Source: Pedobacter sp. L105 (GTDB taxonomy: Bacteria > Bacteroidota > Bacteroidia > Sphingobacteriales > Sphingobacteriaceae). Taken from it: 64,000 bases of DNA. The stretch covers positions 1 through 64,000 of the forward strand of contig NZ_LMUP01000014.1 of the NCBI RefSeq assembly GCF_009765875.1, written 5' to 3'. Under the pieces are notes generated by a model, which searched no databases, was not told the origin of the DNA, and saw nothing but the letters and a program-made list of their open reading frames with translations. A program made the translations under genes and the position numbers. Below, in pieces: positions 1 to 7,055 of this stretch. Numbering within the stretch: the stretch's first letter is position 1; each line of letters starts with the position of its first letter.

Positions 1-408
1 GATGATATTGTACAAACGCGTCATGTGTACTTCATCGCCGGAGCATTGGCTAATGTGTCGCCCGACCTGAGATTGCGTCCAAGCATGATGATCCGGGAAG
101 ATTTCCTGGGTCCAACCAATGCAGATTTCAATTTGATGGCCATATTTAGCGACAGGATCTGGTTTGGTGCAGGGTACCGTACCAGTTTAAAATTATTCAA
201 GAAAGAATATGAGAACACAGATGTAAGCAGTCAGGCTGCCATTATCGGGATTGCCCAGTTTTACGTGAACGAACGTTTCCGGATCGGTTATTCCTATGAT
301 TACGCGGTTTCTAAACTGCAAGGTTATCAGAGTGGTACACATGAACTCACCGTCGGTATCGCCTTTGGAAAAGCACCAAAAGCATCTATTTGCCCAAGAG
401 TATTTTAA
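1..408 (+). CDS. PorP/SprF family T9SS-associated outer-membrane protein, 3' end only
   Basis: The reading frame is open from base 1 and ends at TAA 406-408, so only the C-terminal 135 residues are present; the start lies before the window. The protein is identical to the C-terminus of the complete PorP/SprF gene ending at 6658 except for one Met/Ile difference. By hand comparison the DNA differs at about 13 of 408 positions. PorP/SprF proteins are outer-membrane partners of type IX-secreted or gliding-associated surface proteins. The beta-rich, glycine-containing tail (YSYDYAVS, HELTVGIAFG) fits the barrel-like C-terminus of the family. A GTG at 25 is an internal Val codon and not a start, because the homologous gene continues upstream in the same frame. 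This is probably the end of an upstream adhesin plus porP pair. Confidence 0.85.
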   Translation, partial: DDIVQTRHVYFIAGALANVSPDLRLRPSMMIREDFLGPTNADFNLMAIFSDRIWFGAGYRTSLKLFKKEYENTDVSSQAAIIGIAQFYVNERFRIGYSYDYAVSKLQGYQSGTHELTVGIAFGKAPKASICPRVF

Positions 409-1067
409 TCCGGTTAAATTTGATTATTGCACTGTGATGCAAATATTTTAATACAAATATTATTTGATTATATATAATTGAGTTTTTTATTTGAATTTGT
501 AACCTGATATTAATTATTTAAATTATTTAGGATTTTATAAGTAAATTATTAGTGTTAAACAAAGACATTCACTGGTCTTAATGTTGTTTATATTTTCTGA
601 TTCATGATTTTTAATGTGTAATTAATTTCTCGTTATGTGTATTTAATACACTAAGTTTTACCTGATATTTAAGGCGTCTGAAATATATATATTTATTTTT
701 TTTGATCAGAACCTGTAGGAATATGTTTTATAATTCGTCCTGTAGCTATTTATTAATACGTTTTACCTTTGTTAACCTATTTTGAATAATTACAAAAAAA
801 GCTTTTTTGAGATTTGATTGACGTCCAAAATAAATTTTGGTATAAAATTTATTATTGATTGGAATTAAGCGTTTAAATCTGGATAATATTTATATTTGTT
901 GGTACTTTGTAGGGGGAAATTGAATTATTAACTGATTTGAAACTATTAATGCAATCTGTGGTGAAATTTCACTGCAAGGTTTATTTTAATGTCAGTTACA
1001 AATCATGTTAAGGCCTTTTGGATTTATGATTAACAGCATATTTTGGTAACTGGTACTAACACTCTAT
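409..1067. other. AT-rich intergenic region, no gene
   Basis: This 659-base stretch is very AT-rich and holds no credible ORF on either strand. There is no tail repeat after the porP stop at 408, unlike after 6658. A 12-base palindrome (GTGAAATTTCAC) lies at 961-972. The only promoter-like element seen is at 891-898. No terminator hairpin was recognised after 408. Confidence 0.6.
891..898 (+). promoter_or_regulatory. Bacteroidota -7 box (TATATTTG) upstream of the adhesin gene
   Basis: TATATTTG matches the TAnnTTTG consensus of the Bacteroidota housekeeping sigma factor. No good -33 TTTG is seen at the usual 19-21 base distance, so the call is weak. It would leave a leader of about 165 bases before the ATG at 1068. 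Confidence 0.4.
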
Positions 1068-4000
1068 ATGGATAAACCTTTACCTGATAAGGTATTATTG
1101 AGTTATGGGTCTGCTAAATGCTTTTTTAAGGCGATTTTTTCGCGCGCAATCTTTTCTAAGGGATATTCCTTTAAAGGATTAAAATCCCTCGGGATTTTTC
1201 TTATTTTTTTACTCCTTCCATTTTTATGTTTCGCTCAGTTTCCATATAATGAAACTTTCAAAAATTCTACGTTTAAACTTAATGATGTTGTTGTTGGTGG
1301 AGATAAAGCGGCATTTTTAACCGCAGGCCCTAATCCGGCAGGCGGAGCTGCTATAGATGCAAATGGCAGCGGATATTTGCGATTGACAGATAATACGGGT
1401 AATCAAAAAGCGTTCATCTATTCTAATAATGTTTTTCCTGGAACCTATGGGTTAAATATATCATTTGAATATTATACTTATGGAGGAAATGGCGCTGATG
1501 GGATTTGCTTTTTCCTGTTTGATGCTGCCATTACTGATGCTACTTTTAACATTGGCGGATTCGGTGGGTCTCTGGGATATGCTCAGATCAATGGCGGCCC
1601 CGGCGTTTCTAAAGGGTATTTGGGGATTGGTTTGGATGAGTTTGGGAATTTTTCTGATCCGAGTGAAGACAGGCAGGGTGGAACTGTCCGTACAGAAAAT
1701 AGTGTAACCTTACGTGGTGCAGGAGATGGAAACGCTGCTGTTACAGGTAATTATCAGTTTTTGACTACCGCTCAAACTACAGCATTGTCCCCTTCTTTTG
1801 GTATTGCCGGTGAAAGCAGAACTGCTACAAGTCCATCGTCGGGTTATAGAAAGGCATTTATTAGCCTTACTCCAGGCTCTTCAGGTGGTTTAATAATTAA
1901 TGTGAGCATTCAACATGATGCCGTAACTCCCCCAACGCCGGTTATTACAAATTATTTTTACAATAAAACAATTCCTGCCAGTGGCTTAAAATACGGGATT
2001 TCCTCTTCAACGGGAGGGAATAATAATTATCATGAAATCAGAGGTCTATCAATCGCAGTAAATCCAAATGCATTGGTTCAGCCTACAGCAATGCCTGATG
2101 TTATGAGTGGCTGTCAGGGTCAGCAACAAAGTATTGATATTTTAAGTAACGATACAAGGCCAAATGCTAACGGTGCCCCAAATCCACTGAATGTAAATTT
2201 GAATCCTCCTGCAAGTCCAACTATTAATGATACAAAAAAACAAGATATAACTATAGCTGGTATGGGAGAATTTAAGTTTCTTCCAAATAGCGCAGATCCT
2301 TCCCTGTCGGCTCAAATTTTAACTTTTATACCTGAACCAGGTTTTAATGGTACGGCGAGTATTAAGTATAACTTTATGGATATTTATGGAGCTTTATCAA
2401 CCACCACTACAGCTACATTTAATACTGTTTTTCCTAAAATTACAACCCAGCCGCAGAGCAATACAGTTTGTGAAGGATCTGATTTTACCACTTCCGTTGG
2501 AATTACGACTGATGCAAATACTGGTAATCTAAGTTACCAATGGCAATATTTAAGTGATCCCACAGCTGGCACATGGACTCCTATTAATGGAGCAACAGCA
2601 AGCATGCTTACTGTACCAAGCGTAACAACTGATATTAGTGGCAGACAATATAGAGTTTTGGTTACTTCTTCAACTGGTAGCTGCTCTGCTGTGTCTAATA
2701 CGGCAACTTTAACGGTTAATCCTAAAGTGACGATTTCGCTGACCTCAGCCACTTCTACGGCAAACCAGACGGTTTGTATCAATCATCCGATCCAGTCGAT
2801 TATTTATACCGTGGCCAATGAAACCGGGGTAACGGTTTCTGGTTTACCAGCGGGTTTAAGGGGTGACTATGCACCCGCTACCCATGAATTTACGATCAGC
2901 GGAACGCCAACGGTATCAGGTCCTTTCAGTTATACGGTAGCAGCGACCGGTCTTTGTGTACCTGCCAGTTCAGTGGGTACGGTAACGGTGAACCCTGATG
3001 TGACGATTGCGCTAACTTCGGTCACTTCCACAGCAGGCCAGACGGTTTGTATCAATCAGCCGATCCAGTCGATCATTTATACCGTGGCCAATGAAACCGG
3101 GGTAACGGTTTCCGGTTTACCAGCGGGTTTAAGGGGTGACTATGCACCCGCTACCCATGAATTTACGATCAGCGGAACGCCAACGGTATCAGGTCCTTTC
3201 AGTTATACGGTAGCAGCGACCGGTCTTTGTGTACCTGCCAGCTCAGTGGGGACGGTAACAGTGAACCCTGATGTGACGATTGCGCTGACTTCGGTCACTT
3301 CCACAGCAGGCCAGACGGTTTGTATCAATCAGCCGATCCAGTCGATTATTTATACCGTGGCCAATGAAACCGGGGTAACGGTTTCCGGGTTACCGGCCGG
3401 TTTAAGGGGTGACTATGCACCCGCTACCCACGAATTTACGATCAGCGGAACGCCAACGGTATCAGGTCCTTTCAGTTATACGGTAGCAGCGACCGGTCTT
3501 TGTGTACCTGCCAGTTCAGTGGGGACGGTAACAGTGAACCCTGATGTGACGATTGCGCTGACTTCTGCTACTTCCACAGCAGGCCAGACGGTTTGTATCA
3601 ATCAGCCGATCCAGTCGATCATTTATACCGTGGCCAATGAAACCGGGGTAACGGTTTCCGGTTTACCAGCGGGTTTAAGGGGTGACTATGCGCCCGCTAC
3701 CCACGAATTTACGATCAGCGGAACGCCAACGGTATCGGGCGCTTTTAGTTATACGGTATCGGCAACAGGCCTTTGCAGCCCTGCAAGTTCAGGAGGTACG
3801 ATAACCGTCAACCCAAACACCAACCTGCAACTCACTTCCGGAGCTGGTACTGCTAATCAATCCCTTTGCGTTAATACAGAGCTCACCCCAATCACTTATC
3901 AAACCACAAACGCTACAACAGCTTCAGTATCTGGTTTGCCGCAAGGGGTAACCGGACAATTGACAAATGGAATATTTACTATCAGTGGAACCTCGTCAGA

Positions 4001-5630
4001 GCCTGGAACCTACACCTATATCGTTACAGCAAGCGGCACCTGTACTACCACCCAACTAACCGGAACAATCACCGTCTATCCACATCCTATAGGATTTAAT
4101 GATGTGATCAATACTTTAACCTGTGGCAGTACAAGTTTCAATTACAACCTTCAGGACAATATTAACAATACCGGTCAGGGGGGGAACTCAATTCCTGCCA
4201 CTTTCACCTGGACGGTAACGCCAAATAACAACATCCTTGGAATGGAAGGTGGTTCAGGAAATACCATCAGTGCTACATTAACGAATACCAGTCATACGAT
4301 ACAACCTGCAACTTACACTATTACACCTACTTCAGTACTGGGCGGTTGTCCTGGGCAGCCATTTACCCTGGTTGTCACTGTGCCTGTATGCAGTGGTATT
4401 TCCATTACAAAAACTGCCGATGTCAGCGTGGTCTCAAAAGTGGGGGACAAGATCAGATACACCATTACGGTAAAAAACACAGCTTCTGCTAATCATACCC
4501 ATGTGCAGGTGACAGATCCGTTCCTGGGAGGTTTGCTGACAGGGCCAATTTCAGGAGACAATGGCAATGGCATCCTGGAAGCAGATGAATCATGGGTATA
4601 CACAGGTACCTATACCGTTACCCAGGCCGATCTGGATAACAATGGAAAACCTGCAGCAGGAACAGGTACGATCATCAATACTGCCACAGTAACTACGGCA
4701 GAACAAGCCAATCCGGAAACTGCAAGTGCAACGGTGAATATTGTAACTACAGGTTCCATTGCCCTTGTAAAAACCGGAGTGATCTCCAAAGATTTTTCTA
4801 CAATCACTTATACCTTTATTCTAACCAATACAGGAAATGTAAGATTACACAACCTGGACTTAGAAGATCTGAAAACCGGTGGAAAGGTAACGCTAAGTGC
4901 CGATGCAATTGATGTCGGTGCATCTATTACGGCTACAGTGACCTACACCGTTTCCGACCAGGAAAAACGTGATGGACTGGTTACCAATACGGCAACTATA
5001 ACCGGAACTACCCCTGCGGGTGATGTGGTTACCGACATTTCAGGTACGCAGCAAGACAACGATACGCCTACAGTGGTCAATATTGATGATAAACCAGTGG
5101 CAGTCAACGACCATGCGGACACCAAAATTGACCAGCCGGTTACGTTTACGATTACCGGAAACGACATTCCTTCTTTCAACGGACTGGATGCCGGAAGTGT
5201 AGTGATTACCCGTTATCCTCTTCACGGACAGGTGCAGGTATTCCCGGATGGCACAGTAACTTATACTCCGGATAAAGGATTTGCCGGTCCTGATGATTTC
5301 ACTTATACCGTAACTGACTTAAAAGGAAAAGTAAGCAACAAAGCCCTGGTGAGTATCAACGTTTCGCTGATCGACCTTTTTATTCCTAACACATTCACAC
5401 CAAATGGAGATGGTAAGAATGATACCTTCCAGATTATAGGAATTGAAGATTTTGACAGTGTAAGCATGGTGATTGTTAACCGATGGGGCAATGAGGTGTA
5501 TGTCAACAAAAATTACCTGAACCAGTGGGATGGTTCGGGCTTAAGTGAAGGTACTTATTACTATATAATCGTGTTTAAAAAAGGCGCTACTCAAACTGTT
5601 AAAAAAGGCTGGATATTATTAAAACGATGA
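1068..5630 (+). CDS. Large secreted adhesin: L-type lectin fold, Ig-like repeats, T9SS type B sorting tail
   Basis: This 1520-residue protein is predicted to be exported and attached to the cell surface by type IX secretion. A long basic N-terminus precedes a hydrophobic signal core (about 41-56). No other in-frame Met exists near the start. Residues about 60-335 look like an L-type lectin domain (GADGICFFLFDA, GYLGIGLDEFGNF). An Ig/cadherin-like stretch and an Ig-like domain (about 455-550) follow. Four near-identical 91-residue repeats occupy about 552-915, with a degenerate fifth to about 1006. Two DUF11/DUF7507-like repeats (about 1105-1330) and a tandem-95-like domain with GPDDFTYTVTD come next. 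The last ~85 residues are a gliding-motility/type B sorting domain (PNTFTPNGDGKNDTF, NRWGNEVY, WDG, GTYYY, KKGW). It overlaps the next gene, a PorP/SprF protein, by an ATGA, so the two are probably translationally coupled. Ligand unknown. Confidence 0.88.
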   Translation: MDKPLPDKVLLSYGSAKCFFKAIFSRAIFSKGYSFKGLKSLGIFLIFLLLPFLCFAQFPYNETFKNSTFKLNDVVVGGDKAAFLTAGPNPAGGAAIDANGSGYLRLTDNTGNQKAFIYSNNVFPGTYGLNISFEYYTYGGNGADGICFFLFDAAITDATFNIGGFGGSLGYAQINGGPGVSKGYLGIGLDEFGNFSDPSEDRQGGTVRTENSVTLRGAGDGNAAVTGNYQFLTTAQTTALSPSFGIAGESRTATSPSSGYRKAFISLTPGSSGGLIINVSIQHDAVTPPTPVITNYFYNKTIPASGLKYGISSSTGGNNNYHEIRGLSIAVNPNALVQPTAMPDVMSGCQGQQQSIDILSNDTRPNANGAPNPLNVNLNPPASPTINDTKKQDITIAGMGEFKFLPNSADPSLSAQILTFIPEPGFNGTASIKYNFMDIYGALSTTTTATFNTVFPKITTQPQSNTVCEGSDFTTSVGITTDANTGNLSYQWQYLSDPTAGTWTPINGATASMLTVPSVTTDISGRQYRVLVTSSTGSCSAVSNTATLTVNPKVTISLTSATSTANQTVCINHPIQSIIYTVANETGVTVSGLPAGLRGDYAPATHEFTISGTPTVSGPFSYTVAATGLCVPASSVGTVTVNPDVTIALTSVTSTAGQTVCINQPIQSIIYTVANETGVTVSGLPAGLRGDYAPATHEFTISGTPTVSGPFSYTVAATGLCVPASSVGTVTVNPDVTIALTSVTSTAGQTVCINQPIQSIIYTVANETGVTVSGLPAGLRGDYAPATHEFTISGTPTVSGPFSYTVAATGLCVPASSVGTVTVNPDVTIALTSATSTAGQTVCINQPIQSIIYTVANETGVTVSGLPAGLRGDYAPATHEFTISGTPTVSGAFSYTVSATGLCSPASSGGTITVNPNTNLQLTSGAGTANQSLCVNTELTPITYQTTNATTASVSGLPQGVTGQLTNGIFTISGTSSEPGTYTYIVTASGTCTTTQLTGTITVYPHPIGFNDVINTLTCGSTSFNYNLQDNINNTGQGGNSIPATFTWTVTPNNNILGMEGGSGNTISATLTNTSHTIQPATYTITPTSVLGGCPGQPFTLVVTVPVCSGISITKTADVSVVSKVGDKIRYTITVKNTASANHTHVQVTDPFLGGLLTGPISGDNGNGILEADESWVYTGTYTVTQADLDNNGKPAAGTGTIINTATVTTAEQANPETASATVNIVTTGSIALVKTGVISKDFSTITYTFILTNTGNVRLHNLDLEDLKTGGKVTLSADAIDVGASITATVTYTVSDQEKRDGLVTNTATITGTTPAGDVVTDISGTQQDNDTPTVVNIDDKPVAVNDHADTKIDQPVTFTITGNDIPSFNGLDAGSVVITRYPLHGQVQVFPDGTVTYTPDKGFAGPDDFTYTVTDLKGKVSNKALVSINVSLIDLFIPNTFTPNGDGKNDTFQIIGIEDFDSVSMVIVNRWGNEVYVNKNYLNQWDGSGLSEGTYYYIIVFKKGATQTVKKGWILLKR
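2721..3812 (+). repeat. Four tandem 273-base coding repeats (91 residues each)
   Basis: Units run 2721-2993, 2994-3266, 3267-3539 and 3540-3812, all exactly 273 bases and in frame. The encoded units are almost identical: TSTAGQTVCINQPIQS, GLPAGLRGDYAPATHEF and GTVTVN recur. Unit 1 carries AN for AG and H for Q, and unit 4 diverges at its end. The DNA also matches at most third positions. A degenerate fifth unit follows at 3813 to about 4080. Near-identity at silent sites points to recent expansion or ongoing gene conversion. Confidence 0.92.
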
Positions 5631-6658
5631 GATTGATGAATTTTTTAAAGGGGAGTAATTGGTATAAGATGGTGATGTTTAGCTGTCTGTTCTTTGCTGG
5701 CAGAAGCCAGGTAAAAGCGCAGCAGAATATCCAGTTTTCCCAATACATCTTTAACACGATGAGTGTTAATCCTGCTTATGCGGGTTATAAGGAAGAGTGG
5801 TTTGCGCAGATGGCCTTGCGAAACCAATGGGTAGGGTTACCGGGGGCACCAAAAACAGGTCAGGTTTCCATCGATGGGATACTGGATCCGCAGACTACCA
5901 AACATGGGGTAGGGCTGCAGATCACTTCCGATCAATTAGGTGCACAATCTTCCACCTCCATTACACTGAATTATGCCTACCGCCTGCAGCTGGATGCAGC
6001 CGATACCCGGAGACTGAGCTTTGGACTAGGAGTGGGGGTAGCGCAGTACAGTATTAACGGGAGTGAACTGACTACCGTAGATGGAAGTGACCAGGCGGTT
6101 CCTGCCGGTAATTCCAGTAATCTGGTTCCTGATTTCCGTGCCGGAATATATTACACTACGCCATACTGGTATATCGGCCTTTCGGCGCTAAACCTGCTCA
6201 ACAATTCCAATGCAGTGAATGATTACCGGTTAAACAACTCAGCCTATTCAGATGATATTGTACAAACGCGTCATGTGTACTTCATCGCCGGAGCATTGGC
6301 TAATGTGTCGCCCGACCTGAGATTGCGTCCAAGCATAATGATCCGGGAAGATTTCCTGGGTCCAACCAATGCAGATTTCAATTTGATGGCCATATTTAGC
6401 GACAGGATCTGGTTTGGTGCAGGTTACCGTACCAGTTTAAAATTATTCAAGAAAGAATATGAGAACACCGATGTGAGCAGTCAGGCTGCCATTATCGGAA
6501 TCGCCCAGTTTTACGTGAACGAACGTTTTCGGATAGGTTATTCCTATGATTACGCGGTTTCTAAACTACAAGGTTATCAGAGTGGTACACATGAACTCAC
6601 CGTCGGTATCGCCTTCGGAAAAGCGCCAAAAGCATCTATTTGCCCAAGGGTGTTTTAA
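5627..6658 (+). CDS. PorP/SprF family type IX secretion system membrane protein
   Basis: This 343-residue protein has an N-terminal signal peptide ending near residue 32 (VKAQ). The family pattern follows at once: QNIQFSQYIFNTMSVNPAYAGY, whose NPAYAG segment is typical of PorP/SprF. SprF is needed for surface delivery of SprB, and PorP-like genes are commonly paired with genes for large proteins carrying type B sorting tails. That is the arrangement here: the ATG overlaps the TGA of the adhesin gene. A second in-frame ATG at 5636 is possible. The last 408 bases are a near-duplicate of bases 1-408. The final 98 bases are followed by two decayed copies of themselves. It is probably an outer-membrane anchor or translocation partner for the adhesin; this role is inferred. 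Confidence 0.88.
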   Translation: MRLMNFLKGSNWYKMVMFSCLFFAGRSQVKAQQNIQFSQYIFNTMSVNPAYAGYKEEWFAQMALRNQWVGLPGAPKTGQVSIDGILDPQTTKHGVGLQITSDQLGAQSSTSITLNYAYRLQLDAADTRRLSFGLGVGVAQYSINGSELTTVDGSDQAVPAGNSSNLVPDFRAGIYYTTPYWYIGLSALNLLNNSNAVNDYRLNNSAYSDDIVQTRHVYFIAGALANVSPDLRLRPSIMIREDFLGPTNADFNLMAIFSDRIWFGAGYRTSLKLFKKEYENTDVSSQAAIIGIAQFYVNERFRIGYSYDYAVSKLQGYQSGTHELTVGIAFGKAPKASICPRVF

Positions 6659-6858
6659 GGCTAAACTGTAAGATTATCAGAGTAACACACATGAACTCAC
6701 CGTCGGTATCGCCTTTGGAAAAGCACCAAAAGCATCTAGCTGTCCAAGGGTTTTTTAAAGCTAAACTGCCAAGCTATAAGAGCGGTACACATGAAGTCAC
6801 TGTAGGTATCGCCTTCGGGAAAGCACCAAAAACATCTAGCTGTCCAGGAGTATTTTAA
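6561..6858 (+). repeat. Three copies of the porP 3' end at an exact 100-base period
   Basis: Copy 1 (6561-6658) is the end of the intact porP gene. Copies 2 (6661-6758) and 3 (6761-6858) are noncoding duplicates, each again 98 bases ending at a TAA, separated by two bases. In the porP frame copy 2 has a stop where copy 1 encodes Gln (CTG TAA for CTA CAA). Copy 3 reads KLPSYKSGTHEVTVGIAFG and onward to its stop. Copies 2 and 3 are pseudogene tails. Confidence 0.85.
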
Positions 6859-6867
6859 AAAAAATAT

Positions 6868-6898
6868 TTTGTAATATGAGTGTTACATAGTATGTTTG
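6868..6898 (+). promoter_or_regulatory. Bacteroidota promoter for the TonB-dependent receptor gene
   Basis: A -33 TTTG (6868-6871) and a -7 TATGTTTG (6891-6898) are separated by 19 bases, matching the TTTG / TAnnTTTG consensus and spacing. Transcription would start near 6904, leaving a leader of about 150 bases before the ATG at 7056. It lies directly after the last porP tail copy. Confidence 0.6.
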
Positions 6899-7055
6899 TA
6901 TACTAAATCTATAGATATTATGTTGTTCACTAAATTAACGCTCTCCTCTCTCTCCTTTCAACAGCACTACATCAAGGCTGCTGAGGGTTGTTGTTGTCAT
7001 TTTTGTTTTTAAAGAACTCCAATTTAACTACAGATGTCAACATTAAACCCATCCT

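Noticed and set aside
25..408. Complete 127-residue gene starting at GTG 25
   Set aside because: The frame is open back to base 1 and aligns with the middle of the complete porP/sprF gene, so the GTG is an internal Val codon.
2721..3812. Noncoding tandem repeat or CRISPR
   Set aside because: The repeats are in frame within a long adhesin gene and 273 bases long.
6640..6858. 72-residue ORF after porP
   Set aside because: It is formed by out-of-frame and in-frame parts of two duplicated porP tails, with no start signal of its own.
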